A DNA stretch of 47,934 nt from Hyphomicrobiaceae bacterium (lineage in GTDB: Bacteria > Pseudomonadota > Alphaproteobacteria > Rhizobiales > Methyloligellaceae). The stretch covers positions 1 to 47,934 of the forward strand of contig JALCBY010000029.1 in the NCBI GenBank assembly GCA_028066055.1. Reading direction: 5' to 3'. The stretch's first letter is position 1; each line of letters starts with the position of its first letter. The position numbers and the translations under genes were made by a program. The notes under the pieces were generated by a model, which saw nothing but the letters and a program-made list of their open reading frames with translations, was not told the DNA's origin and made no database searches. Of this stretch, positions 8,297-16,461 are shown piece after piece.

Positions 8297-9058
8297 TCAG
8301 CGAGAAAACCTCACCGGAACCGAGAAGGTCATGCTTGATTTGCCGATACCCGGAGGAAACGAAGGAAATGGGGATGCACGCCGGACCATCGCCAACGCGG
8401 CCGAGTCGAGAGATGAGTTGCCTGAACGCCCGGCGATCCGGACTGAACGTACGCTTCCGTTTGACCCGAGTACGAATACCATCCGCACGGTTCCGGATAC
8501 GCGCCCTCCCGGATGACGCTTGTGCCGGCGAAGGTGAGACAGCACCCGGCTTGAGTAGCTTGCAGCGCTTGCGCGACCGGCGGAACTGCTTGCGCTGCTG
8601 CCGGAGTTGCCGGCGCGCTGGCCGACCGGTCCGCTTACGCTTGCCTTGCGCTTCTTTTTCTTTCGAACTTTCTTCTTGGTATTCTTCTTTTCCGGCTTTG
8701 GTTCCTGCACCTCAATCTGTTTGACGGGCTCCAGGGTTTCTGTCGGGGCCTCCTCCTGGACCTGACTTTCTGGAACGACACTGGGGGCCGTTTCCGAAAG
8801 GGCCTGGGGCAAGGCAGGCAAATCCTTCAGTTCACTGAGCTCCATTGGCTCCTGAGGCTGCTCTGGTTCCGGTTCATTTTCGACCGGCTCGACCTTCTGC
8901 ATCATCTGGCTGGCGGCAACACCCCAGACGGCAGCAGGTGCGCCGGCGGCGGCCGGCATGGCTGTTTGTGCACTCTGATCTCGACTCACGAAGATTGCGA
9001 CGTGAGCGCCAACAGACAACGCGATCGCAATCCCCCAATAACGCGCCTTCACTCTCAT
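8297..9058 (-). CDS. tonB: TonB-type energy transducer
   Basis: The 253-residue protein has an N-terminal membrane anchor (about residues 8-25). A long Pro/Glu-rich periplasmic spacer follows, then a Lys/Arg-rich patch near residues 128-140. The C-terminal TonB domain is recognised by YSSRVLSHLRRHKRHP, a strand G-T-V-R-M-V-F-V-L, and SLDSAALAMVRRASPFPSFP. Such proteins carry proton-motive energy from the ExbB-ExbD complex to outer-membrane TonB-dependent receptors. The start overlaps the stop of the upstream exbD gene (ATGA), so it is the last gene of the minus-strand operon. No receptor gene is in the window, so the ligand (siderophore, haem or other) cannot be named. Confidence 0.9.
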   Translation of the reverse strand: MRVKARYWGIAIALSVGAHVAIFVSRDQSAQTAMPAAAGAPAAVWGVAASQMMQKVEPVENEPEPEQPQEPMELSELKDLPALPQALSETAPSVVPESQVQEEAPTETLEPVKQIEVQEPKPEKKNTKKKVRKKKKRKASVSGPVGQRAGNSGSSASSSAGRASAASYSSRVLSHLRRHKRHPGGRVSGTVRMVFVLGSNGSVRSVRIAGRSGNSSLDSAALAMVRRASPFPSFPPGIGKSSMTFSVPVRFSR

Positions 9059-9450
9059 TCCGCAATACTCCGCTCAGTGACCAGCCGGACCTTCTCGTTA
9101 CCAGAGCTTGCAAGCGCCTCCAGAATGGGAAACAGCAAGCCGCCCGGCAAACGACGATCGACGACCACTTCAAGATTGCCGTCTGCAGCGGATACTGCGT
9201 GGGACAGGGCCTGTACGCTGATCATCTCACCACGAAAGTACAAATCACCCTTTGCGGAAACGAACAGGCCGTTCTGCGGCGCTTCCGAGGGAGGTTGCAA
9301 TGTCGTCGAAACGGGATCCAGTTCGAATGGGGGCCGCTGGCTCAGGGTCCCGGAAAGCAGAAAAAAGATGAGCAGAAGGAAGACGATATTGATCATCGGA
9401 ACGATATTCTCGTCCCCCGACCTTTTCGATGCCTCAACCGGTATCTGCAT
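9055..9450 (-). CDS. exbD: ExbD-like biopolymer transport protein with Asn at the essential Asp position
   Basis: The 131-residue protein has one N-terminal membrane segment (IVPMINIVFLLLIFFLL, residues about 16-32) and a periplasmic domain ending in a helix near LLFPILEALASSG. In ExbD and TolR the membrane segment carries an essential proton-translocating Asp in the pattern P-h-I-D-h-h. Here that position is Asn21 (PMINIV). The second ExbD in the operon keeps the Asp. Mixed Asp/Asn ExbD pairs would give a heteromeric stator; this is inference from the family. The gene follows the other exbD by 12 bp and overlaps tonB by 4 bp. Confidence 0.85.
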   Translation of the reverse strand: MQIPVEASKRSGDENIVPMINIVFLLLIFFLLSGTLSQRPPFELDPVSTTLQPPSEAPQNGLFVSAKGDLYFRGEMISVQALSHAVSAADGNLEVVVDRRLPGGLLFPILEALASSGNEKVRLVTERSIAE

Positions 9451-9462
9451 GATCCAAAGCCA

Positions 9463-9855
9463 CTAACGCATCATTATGACGGGACCGAGCTTGCTCGCCT
9501 GTGATTGCTCAACGGCCCGTACAATGTCCTCGGCCAACGCGTCTTCCGACGGACGGATGACGAGACGTGCCTTGCCATCAACGGCCGCGCTCGATAGCGC
9601 CGCCTGCATTTCATCCAGTGCAACCGGCTGACCGTTCACGGCATAGCGGGAACCCTTTTTCACGGAAATCAGAACAAGCGGCATCTGATTTTCGCTGGCG
9701 GGTCGAACCGCCTTCCCGGCCAGTCCTATTTCAACATTGGCAAATCGCGTAAAGGTCGAGGCGAGCATGAAGAACAACAACAACAGGAACACGACATCGA
9801 TGACCGGCGTCAGACTCAGTCGACTTTTGCCCGCAGCAGATTCCTCAATTCGCAT
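9463..9855 (-). CDS. exbD: ExbD biopolymer transport protein (canonical Asp present)
   Basis: The 130-residue protein has one membrane segment (residues about 15-35) with the motif LTPVIDVVFLLLLFFML. Asp20 is the conserved proton-carrying residue of ExbD/TolR/MotB-like stator subunits. A periplasmic domain of about 90 residues follows. It overlaps the upstream exbB gene by 11 bp and is 12 bp from the second exbD, so ExbB, both ExbDs and TonB should be made from one transcript. Confidence 0.9.
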   Translation of the reverse strand: MRIEESAAGKSRLSLTPVIDVVFLLLLFFMLASTFTRFANVEIGLAGKAVRPASENQMPLVLISVKKGSRYAVNGQPVALDEMQAALSSAAVDGKARLVIRPSEDALAEDIVRAVEQSQASKLGPVIMMR

Positions 9856-10879
9856 TTTTTCCCTCAGCCGCCGCCGCTAGCCTCACCCGCGCGCCTTCAA
9901 CAGGTTTGACCGTACGCGCCGGTGGGTTCGTCATCACTTCCGTCGCGAACAATTCCATTGCGGCTTTCACTTTCGCGATGTGACTTTCATACCAGTACAG
10001 CACCAGCGACACCGGCATTGCGATCGCCAGGCCGACCGCCGTCGTCAACAACGCGACCCAGATACCGCCGGCAAGGTCCGCGGGATTGACTTGTGCGCCC
10101 GCAGCCTCCAGCGATCTGAAAGCCTCGATCATCCCCAGGACCGTGCCGAAAAGCCCCATAAGCGGTGCGACCTGAACGACAGCCTCAAGCCCCCGTAAAT
10201 AGGATCGCAGTGACGAGAGTTCCGCGGCCGCCAGATGCTCTGTTTCTTCGCGAAGGTGGTTGTCATCGCGGCACTCGGCAGCACCGGCCATAGCATAGTG
10301 AACAACTTTCGCTACCGGTCCGCGCAGGGTTCCTGTCTCTCCAAGCGCCTCTTCATAGTTTTGCGCAAGCCACACCGATACGGCTTTCGAAATCTTCTTG
10401 TTCGATGCGCCGCCAACCACATAGAACTGCCACAGCTTCACCAAGATGATGGCCAGCGCAAACACCGACAGTACAAGCAGTAGCGCAACCACCGGACCAC
10501 CGAGTTCGACGAAACTCGATATGCCATCAAAGAGCGAAGCGAAACCGTTCTGGGGCGGGGTATCGGTGCCAATCTGAATATCGACGGTTTCGGTGCCGCC
10601 GGATTGCGGGGCAGCCATATCCGCAGGCGGTTGAGGTTCGGGTACCGCGCCCGACGTTTCGCCACCCGGTCGCAGTTGAGGTGCATCAGACTGCGGTATC
10701 GTCGTGCCAGTTGTTCCTGTCTCGGTGGTTTGCGGGCTGTTTGTTTCGGCCGAAGGAGCCGGTTCTGCACCTGCTCCTGTGGCTTCACCTTCGGTTTTTT
10801 GCGCATTCGGAGCGAGCGGCTGCTCCCCCGTTCCGCCGGCTTGCGCCAACATCTGCTTTCCTTGCACAGCTTTTGTCAT
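9845..10879 (-). CDS. exbB: ExbB/TolQ/MotA-type proton channel with a long Pro/Thr-rich N-terminal extension
   Basis: The 344-residue protein is longer than typical ExbB (about 230-250). Residues 1-110 are low-complexity and rich in Gly, Pro, Thr, Glu and Ala (repeated GTTGTT, PQ and PP patches). The ExbB core follows: a membrane segment at about 128-150 (VVALLLVLSVFALAIILVKL), the conserved cytoplasmic stretch ending in APLMGLFGTVLGMIEAF, and the last membrane segment in the WVALLTTAVGLAIAMPVSLVLYW region. It forms the pentameric motor with ExbD that energises TonB. The extension has no signal peptide that I can see, and its function is unknown. Confidence 0.9.
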   Translation of the reverse strand: MTKAVQGKQMLAQAGGTGEQPLAPNAQKTEGEATGAGAEPAPSAETNSPQTTETGTTGTTIPQSDAPQLRPGGETSGAVPEPQPPADMAAPQSGGTETVDIQIGTDTPPQNGFASLFDGISSFVELGGPVVALLLVLSVFALAIILVKLWQFYVVGGASNKKISKAVSVWLAQNYEEALGETGTLRGPVAKVVHYAMAGAAECRDDNHLREETEHLAAAELSSLRSYLRGLEAVVQVAPLMGLFGTVLGMIEAFRSLEAAGAQVNPADLAGGIWVALLTTAVGLAIAMPVSLVLYWYESHIAKVKAAMELFATEVMTNPPARTVKPVEGARVRLAAAAEGKNAN

Positions 10880-10889
10880 TGGACTTCTT

Positions 10890-11366
10890 CTAGTTTGCTG
10901 CGGCTGTCGAAACGAAAGGGACGCCGGCCTTGCTCGATGGTCTTATGCCTGCAACACAAGCTTTTTGATCCAGCGTCGCCGCCTTGCACTCCTTGACATC
11001 GTTCAGGAGCAACTTGCCGAACCTTTCACAGTCAATGCCCGTGACATCGAACTGCTGAACCCGGATTTTCTTGGGCGACAGCGGACGTGACTTCAGGACC
11101 AGGAACCGCTCGACAGAGTCCTGCTTGTTGAACAGCACGGTCTCGATCGCGAGCGCTTCCACCGCGACATCCATCATGTTGGTGAACACCAGGCTCATCC
11201 GGCAGGCATTCTTGACCGGGCTCAATCGATTAAGCTCGATAACCACGCCCTGGTCGGCACCCATTGCAACTTTGCCGAACATCGGAAGGCTCAGCGCTGC
11301 GAGCAAAATCAAAATGCCACGATTCAACATTCTAAAATTCAACGAAACGAACTGTACAAACGCCAT
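10890..11366 (-). CDS. Exported four-cysteine protein of unknown function, first gene of the TonB-ExbBD operon
   Basis: The 158-residue product has a signal-like hydrophobic stretch (about residues 13-35, RGILILLAALSLPMFGKVAMGA). The mature part has four cysteines, in NACRMS, GIDCERF, KECKAA and KACVAG, compatible with two disulfides in the periplasm. The start at 11366 is preferred over the internal ATG at 11330 because AGAGAGAAGC lies before it. The stop is 10 bp from exbB, so it is probably co-transcribed. I do not recognise the family. Its linkage suggests a periplasmic accessory to the TonB system (inference). Confidence 0.75.
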   Translation of the reverse strand: MAFVQFVSLNFRMLNRGILILLAALSLPMFGKVAMGADQGVVIELNRLSPVKNACRMSLVFTNMMDVAVEALAIETVLFNKQDSVERFLVLKSRPLSPKKIRVQQFDVTGIDCERFGKLLLNDVKECKAATLDQKACVAGIRPSSKAGVPFVSTAAAN

Positions 11367-11699
11367 GCTTCTCTCTGCGCTACTGCGCCATTGTGAGGTT
11401 CAAAATCGCGCGGAAAACAAACATTTCCCACCAAGCCATTTCTGGAAGACTGACCACCTGTAACTTTGACGATTCAGACCCCTAGAAAGTCCAATTCAGA
11501 CTCGAAAAAACTTCATTTTTTTCACGCAACGCGGATTGGGTCCTATTCGCGGTACGCCCTCCGACAGACGCATAGCAAAGATTGGATCAAAGATAACGAA
11601 AAAAATCATTTTAAAGCCGAATGTGACATTTACATGCCCGATTAATGCACTCATCGCCGCAATCCGGACGACGATCCTGGAGTTCGGTCATCAGTGCGA

Positions 11700-11729
11700 A
11701 ACGTTTGAGTTGATAACGTTTGAGTTGAT
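11700..11729. repeat. Perfect 15-bp tandem duplication
   Basis: AACGTTTGAGTTGAT occurs twice back to back (11700-11714 and 11715-11729) without mismatch. Only two copies exist. It lies in a non-coding, decayed region and may be a replication-slippage product or a paired binding site. Confidence 0.9.
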
Positions 11730-11803
11730 CATGAATGCGTTGCACCGCTGATTAAAGGCCGGCAAGCTGAAACGCAGCGGATTGCATGGCAAATTCAGCA
11801 AAC

Positions 11804-11893
11804 GTCTAGATCGCCGTCGTCAATGGCTACAGGCTGAGCCGGGTCGAAGAACTGCTGCTGAGCAATCTTGACGTATTGGACAACAAGTTTTGA
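11804..11893 (+). pseudogene. Possible relic of the C-terminal tail of an IS66-type transposase
   Basis: One frame reads V-stop-IAVVNGYRLSRVEELLLSN before a stop at 11891-11893. This resembles the C-terminal IS66 TnpC element, whose usual form is roughly 'vLarI.nghp.nriDELLPWn'. The frame contains an internal stop and the tryptophan of the final motif is lost, so it cannot be functional. The call rests on about 20 residues of similarity and is tentative. No inverted repeats bounding an element were found. Confidence 0.35.
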
Positions 11894-11895
11894 GT

Positions 11896-12297
11896 ATGGA
11901 TATCAGAACAAGTTATGCGTTCGAGGATCTGGATTTCGATATCATCGCGCCTGAGACGCAGGCCAGCTATTGGGGAAAGGGCCGAACCCGAGAGGGAATA
12001 ATCACGTCCTTCGAAAACTCTTTCCTGGTTGGCTTGTATCTCGATGATAGGAGGATGATCGGATGGGCGAGAGCGACCTCGGACACCGTATACCTCGCCT
12101 ATATTTCTGATCTTCAGATTTTGCCGGATTTTCGAGGACAGGGGCTTGGAAAGCGGCTGACAAAGGATCTCATGGATCATCCCGATCTCAAGTCAGTGTC
12201 GGGTTGGATGCTCTCGACAGATTACCACCACGACTTTTACAGCAAGTTCGGTTTCGCAGACGCCGAGCCACGACGTTACATGTCGCTTAGCAGATAG
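11896..12297 (+). CDS. GNAT-family N-acetyltransferase
   Basis: The 133-residue protein has the acetyl-CoA-binding motif of GNAT enzymes: a beta strand YLAYISDLQILPDF followed by RGQGLGKRLTKDL (the Q/R-x-x-G-x-G/A loop and helix). The C-terminal strand/helix (GWMLSTDYHHDFYSKFGF) is also typical, with a Tyr that often acts as general acid. The acceptor substrate cannot be deduced. ATG at 11896 was chosen over TTG at 11890. The gene stands alone between decayed DNA and the convergent catabolic cluster. Confidence 0.88.
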   Translation: MDIRTSYAFEDLDFDIIAPETQASYWGKGRTREGIITSFENSFLVGLYLDDRRMIGWARATSDTVYLAYISDLQILPDFRGQGLGKRLTKDLMDHPDLKSVSGWMLSTDYHHDFYSKFGFADAEPRRYMSLSR

Positions 12298-12421
12298 CGC
12301 TACTCCGACAGCTCCTCCCTGCACTTCCGGCAAAAGGGTATGTCACGGAATCTCATGAATGTTGGAATGATTATCCGCTGCTTTTGCATATGCGGGCATC
12401 TCCGCTGTCGCCGAAGACCGG

Positions 12422-13351
12422 TTAGTCGATCTCCAGCACGACCTGTCTTGCGATCAGCAAATCCAGATGCGCACCGCCGCCATTCTTGTACATCGTGATC
12501 TCATCGTCGTCCCGTCTCCAGTCCGGTTCTGCCACAAGGGCAAACAAATCCGCCCTGATATCGTCTTGGCTCATCACACCCGATGCAATCGGCGATTGAA
12601 TATCTCCCACATGGCCGACGGTTGACGCGAGATTGTCGACGTAAATCGACGCTTTCCTGACGAGTTCATCGTCGCCCTCACGATGCGCCAGTGAAAATCC
12701 TCCCACAAGATCCACATGCGTTCCCGGCCGGACAAATGCTCCCTTGACGACCGGTTCGGGTGATGGGGTTGCCGAGGTTATGATGTGCGCGTTCCCCACG
12801 GCTTCGTTCAGATCGGATATCACCTGTGCCCCGATATCCTTTTCCTCCAGCCGGATGCGCAGCGCCTCCGCCTTCTCTGGCGTGCGGTTCCAGAGCATTA
12901 TCTCTTGTATGGACGGACGCTCCGAAAGGTGCGCTTCAACCAGCGCCTCCGCGATCGGCCCGGCACCGATGCACAACAAACTGTGGCTGTCCGGGCGGGA
13001 CAGGATGCTCGATGCAAGAGCCGAGTCGGCCGCAGTTTTCCATCGCGTCACCGCCGGTCCGGACAAAACGGCGTCGACCCGCCAGTCCTCTTCCCGTATG
13101 AGGATGTACAACGCATCCTCCGTCGGTTTCGGTGGTACCGAATTCCGGTTGGGCGGATACATGGAGGCCACCTTCATGCCGATCCCGACCTCCGGGAGAT
13201 GGACGGCCCTGCCAAGGAGTTCGCCCTGCCCGCTTTGCAGCAGCAGATCATCGAGAACCGGGCGTTTTCCCAGATGACCATTCCGCATGATTTCGACCGC
13301 CTTTTTCCAGCTCATGTGCCGGTCGACAGTCGCCGCATCAATGAAGCGCAT
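12422..13351 (-). CDS. Ornithine cyclodeaminase / mu-crystallin family protein, probable delta-1-pyrroline-2-carboxylate reductase
   Basis: The protein has 309 residues. An N-terminal substrate domain carries the conserved Lys in IGMKVASMYPPN. A Rossmann domain carries CIGAGPIAEALVEAH (G-x-G-x-x-A) at about 126-140, and the C-terminal YKNGGGAHLDL motif matches the family 'fks.G.a.qDl'. OCD-family members next to 3-hydroxyproline dehydratases reduce delta-1-pyrroline-2-carboxylate to L-proline with NAD(P)H. The linkage here to two proline-racemase-superfamily genes makes that the likeliest role, though ornithine or alanine-type activities cannot be excluded. It is the last gene of a minus-strand cluster, 71 bp after dctM. 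Confidence 0.85.
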   Translation of the reverse strand: MRFIDAATVDRHMSWKKAVEIMRNGHLGKRPVLDDLLLQSGQGELLGRAVHLPEVGIGMKVASMYPPNRNSVPPKPTEDALYILIREEDWRVDAVLSGPAVTRWKTAADSALASSILSRPDSHSLLCIGAGPIAEALVEAHLSERPSIQEIMLWNRTPEKAEALRIRLEEKDIGAQVISDLNEAVGNAHIITSATPSPEPVVKGAFVRPGTHVDLVGGFSLAHREGDDELVRKASIYVDNLASTVGHVGDIQSPIASGVMSQDDIRADLFALVAEPDWRRDDDEITMYKNGGGAHLDLLIARQVVLEID

Positions 13352-13422
13352 TCGCTCCTCCTGTAACTCCGGGAAGAAACACGCACCCGGCGCCCGCTCT
13401 TGCTATCCGGTGAAACAAGGAA

Positions 13423-14739
13423 CTAAAGGCCCACCATCACGCTCGGGAGATAAGTTGCTGCAGCCGGGAACAGGAGAACCACGATCAAGACCGCAATCTG
13501 CGCAATGACGAACGGCGCCACACCGCGATACATGTCGTTGTAGGTCATGGATGCCGGCGCGATCGAACGCAGATAGAAGATCGACGGCGCCATTGGCGGC
13601 GTGAGATAGGACGACTGGATCACAACCATAACCAGGACGGCAAACCAGATCGGATCGATTCCGAACGATTTGACGACCGGCGCGAATATCGGAACGCATA
13701 TCAGTACGATCGATATCCAATCCAGGACGAAGCCGGCGATAAAAACGATCAGCAGAAACAGTGCGATTGTTCCCAACGCATTCAGGCCGAGAACAGAGAC
13801 GAGCTCGCGCACCATCCCGCCGCCGCCTGTCACGGCGAAGATGCTCGTAAACATCGTACCGCCGACAACGATAAGCATGATCATGCAGGTGATACGCAGG
13901 GTTACGCCGAAGGCTTCCTCCAGCATCCTTCTGGACAACTCACCCATTGCAGCCGCAAGCAGAAACGTCCCGAGCGCACCGACCGCGGCCGCTTCTGTCG
14001 GAGATGCAATGCCGCCGAGAAGCGAACCGAGAACCGCAACGATCAACGCGAGCGGTGGAACAAGGGCCTTTCCCGTAATCAAGAGTTTGTCTTTGAGGGG
14101 AACATCGAACTCCGATGCATCGATAGGCGGTCCGTCCTCCGGGCGCAACCGGCAGCGGACAATGATGTAGATGAGGAAAAACAACACCATCAGGCCGCCG
14201 GGGATAATAATCGCGGCAAAAAGCTGCCCGATGGAGAGTTGCGCGATGGATGCGTAAATAACCACGACGATGGACGGCGGGATAATCGTTCCGAGTGACC
14301 CGCCCGCGCAGATCGTTCCCGCGGTCAATCCCATGTTGTAGCCCGATCGTCGCATTGCGGGGATTGCCATCATGCCAACGACAATTTCCACCGCGCCGAC
14401 GACGCCGGATGCTGCGGCGAATATGGCGCACATTGCGATGGTCGCAAGCGCCAGGCCTCCCGGCAGGTGCCCGAGCCAGAGCTGCAGTGCCTGAAACAGC
14501 CTCAGGGCGATACCCGTCCGTTCAAGCACGGCCCCCATCAAAACGAAGAGCGGGATCGCCGCCAACGTAAAATTGGACGCGGTTGTCTGCACCGCACCAT
14601 ACAGCTGGTGAAACGCCAAATCGCCGAACGCAGTCAGCGCGAAGATGACCGCCGTAATGATCAGCGAAAATGAAACCGGAAGTCCGGAGAATACGAGAAA
14701 AAACAATACCGGAAACATCAGGACGGGAATCCAGGACAA
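13423..14739 (-). CDS. dctM: TRAP transporter large membrane subunit
   Basis: The 438-residue protein is highly hydrophobic with about 12 membrane segments. It has the DctM-family hallmarks: an N-terminal LMFPVLFFLVFSGLPVSFSL segment, a central GSLGTIIPPSIVVVIYAS motif, and a C-terminal LTPPMAPSIFYLR motif. With DctQ it forms the sodium-coupled membrane part of a TRAP importer that receives substrate from the periplasmic binding protein encoded upstream (dctP). The gene begins 21 bp after dctQ stops. The transported compound is probably an imino acid or derived carboxylate, given the flanking enzymes (inference). Confidence 0.93.
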   Translation of the reverse strand: MSWIPVLMFPVLFFLVFSGLPVSFSLIITAVIFALTAFGDLAFHQLYGAVQTTASNFTLAAIPLFVLMGAVLERTGIALRLFQALQLWLGHLPGGLALATIAMCAIFAAASGVVGAVEIVVGMMAIPAMRRSGYNMGLTAGTICAGGSLGTIIPPSIVVVIYASIAQLSIGQLFAAIIIPGGLMVLFFLIYIIVRCRLRPEDGPPIDASEFDVPLKDKLLITGKALVPPLALIVAVLGSLLGGIASPTEAAAVGALGTFLLAAAMGELSRRMLEEAFGVTLRITCMIMLIVVGGTMFTSIFAVTGGGGMVRELVSVLGLNALGTIALFLLIVFIAGFVLDWISIVLICVPIFAPVVKSFGIDPIWFAVLVMVVIQSSYLTPPMAPSIFYLRSIAPASMTYNDMYRGVAPFVIAQIAVLIVVLLFPAAATYLPSVMVGL

Positions 14740-14760
14740 GGCTACCTCCTGTTTCCGTTC

Positions 14761-15279
14761 CTAAGTGTCTTCTGTCTGGCCGGGCTGCTTCTGCCCGAGG
14801 AAAAACCTGTTTCCCTCGGCAAAAAGCTGCAATGCCAGCAAAGCGATGCCCAATGCACCAGCCGCGAAGAATGGCCAAACATAGGGGGCCCATGGACTGA
14901 CCATTTCAACCTCGTTGGTGATGTATGCCTTGTAGGCTTTCCCGATCGCGACATAGCTGAAGATTGCAAAAATGGGTACGAGCACGAGCAAATAGATAAA
15001 CGCATTCCAAAGTTGCTGGACACGGACGGGCAACGCGGTCGAGAGAAAGTCGATACGCACATGCGCGTCGGCCTTCAGGGCGTAGGCAGAGCCGATGAGG
15101 AAGAGGGAGCCGTTCAACATGTATGAAATGTCAAAGGCCCAAAGTGTCGGCGCATCGAAGACATAGCGCGCAGCAACCTCATAGATCATCGACCCGATCA
15201 GAGCTGCGAGCAGGCCCATGGCCACCAGACCGAAAAGCCCGGCAACCCGATCAATGCTGTTGAGAAGCTTATTCCACAT
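14761..15279 (-). CDS. dctQ: TRAP transporter small membrane subunit
   Basis: The 172-residue protein has four predicted membrane segments (about 14-36, 47-70, 88-110 and 132-155), the standard topology of DctQ proteins. The conserved 'E..aRY.f' motif is present as EVAARYVFDAP. It partners DctM in the TRAP permease. It is separated from dctP by an intrinsic terminator, so it is probably expressed at a lower level than the binding protein. Confidence 0.9.
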   Translation of the reverse strand: MWNKLLNSIDRVAGLFGLVAMGLLAALIGSMIYEVAARYVFDAPTLWAFDISYMLNGSLFLIGSAYALKADAHVRIDFLSTALPVRVQQLWNAFIYLLVLVPIFAIFSYVAIGKAYKAYITNEVEMVSPWAPYVWPFFAAGALGIALLALQLFAEGNRFFLGQKQPGQTEDT

Positions 15280-15304
15280 GAAGCTACAATGCCGGCATAG
15301 GAAC

Positions 15305-15342
15305 GAAAAAAATGCCCGGCGCCGAAGATTGTGACGCCGGGC
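15305..15342 (-). terminator. Intrinsic terminator between dctP and dctQ
   Basis: Read on the minus strand, a perfect 8-bp GC stem (GCCCGGCG at 15335-15342 pairing with CGCCGGGC at 15314-15321; 13-nt loop) is followed by an A and seven T residues (complement of 15306-15312). It sits after the dctP stop and before dctQ, as expected for partial termination that yields excess binding protein over permease. Confidence 0.85.
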
Positions 15343-15351
15343 TGTGTTTTG

Positions 15352-16413
15352 CTATTCGGTGTCGCGAACCAGGTATTTCGACCCTTTGGCCCACTGCGCC
15401 TGGTAGGCGAAATAGTCGTCCAGGATGGACTGCATCCGCTTATCGCCACCATCGGCAAGCGCCTTGGCTTTCTTCCGCGCCCAGTTACGCCCTGCTTCCC
15501 GCAATGCTTTCACAACATCGGGGGGAAGCGTCAGAAGTTCCACCTTGGTTTTCGCGTACTCGCCCATTGCCTTCATATCGGCATCCAGGAAGTAGGTGAA
15601 ACTTTCGTATGTGCTCAACCGTGCCGCCAGCTCCAGCTTCTTCTTCAGATCGTCCGGAAGTGCATCCCACTTCTCCTTTTTGACGACGATCTCCCAGACG
15701 AAGGATGGTTGATGTACGCCCGGGAAAACCATGTAGGGCGCAACTTCGTGAAAGCCCTCGGTGATGTTTGATCCAGGCGTTGCCCATTCGATGGCATCCA
15801 CACCCTTCCTCTGAAGGAGGGTGTAGATTTCACCTCCGGGCACAACCGTCGGAACGCCCTTGAGATCTTCCTTCAAGACCGCCGCCCAGGCGCCGGATGT
15901 CCGATATTTGAGATTGGCGAAATCCTTGAGTGTCTTGAGAGGTTTGTTCGAGTGCGCAAGCACCTCGGACGTGCCGACTCCAACGACCAGCGAGTGGAGG
16001 CCCATCTTGTCGCGCCGAAACTCCGTCAGTTTTTTAGCGCCACCACCATCATAGAGCCATGTGAGCGTGGCTTCAGCGGACATACCACCGGGGAAGCTTG
16101 CAAAGATCGCGTTGGTGGGGTCCTGGTTCACAAGATATGAAGGGGTCGAATGTCCAGCTTCGACAATCCCTTCCTGAACCGACTTGTAGACCTCAAACGC
16201 CGGCACAATCACGCCAGCGCCGAAGGGTTGAATCTTGACCTTGCCATCCGTGATAATTGACGCATTCTTCGCAAATCGCTCCAGGAAGTTTTTGTAGAAA
16301 AAGCTTCCCTCCGGAACGGACGTCGGCACGCGCCAGGTGATGTCTTGCGCGGCGGCGGAGAAATTCCCCGCAACTATCAGCGCAAGACCTAAGATCAGTG
16401 ACTTAAAGTTCAT
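15352..16413 (-). CDS. dctP: TRAP transporter periplasmic substrate-binding protein
   Basis: The 353-residue product has a Sec signal peptide (residues about 1-23, ending AAA). The start at 16413 was preferred over an in-frame codon at 16449 because AGGGAGAG lies just before it. The mature protein has DctP-family features: ITDGKVKIQPFGAGVIVP near the N-terminus and the conserved Arg of LKYRTSGAWA, which in this family salt-bridges a substrate carboxylate. A GVDAIEWATPGSN segment follows, resembling the alpha-keto-acid/SmoM branch. The ligand therefore probably has a carboxylate. It begins 48 bp after the proline-racemase-like gene. Confidence 0.92.
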   Translation of the reverse strand: MNFKSLILGLALIVAGNFSAAAQDITWRVPTSVPEGSFFYKNFLERFAKNASIITDGKVKIQPFGAGVIVPAFEVYKSVQEGIVEAGHSTPSYLVNQDPTNAIFASFPGGMSAEATLTWLYDGGGAKKLTEFRRDKMGLHSLVVGVGTSEVLAHSNKPLKTLKDFANLKYRTSGAWAAVLKEDLKGVPTVVPGGEIYTLLQRKGVDAIEWATPGSNITEGFHEVAPYMVFPGVHQPSFVWEIVVKKEKWDALPDDLKKKLELAARLSTYESFTYFLDADMKAMGEYAKTKVELLTLPPDVVKALREAGRNWARKKAKALADGGDKRMQSILDDYFAYQAQWAKGSKYLVRDTE

Positions 16414-16461
16414 TTTTCTCTCCCTTTTTTGCTCAGTTAAATAGTTCATCCGTGGCGGCCG

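Larger units (their letters stand above)
11367..11895. other. 529-bp gene-poor region with decayed mobile-element sequence
   Basis: This AT-richer stretch has no convincing gene. A 71-codon ORF (11536-11751) has no ribosome site or recognisable product. The region contains a perfect tandem duplication at 11700-11729 and a probable IS66 transposase tail near 11804-11893, both listed separately. It also contains the promoter region for the minus-strand TonB-ExbBD operon, presumably just above 11366, but I cannot point to clear -35/-10 boxes. Confidence 0.5.

Noticed and set aside
11536-11751. 71-codon ORF in the gene-poor region
   Set aside because: No ribosome site, no known pattern, and it spans a tandem duplication; the region looks decayed.
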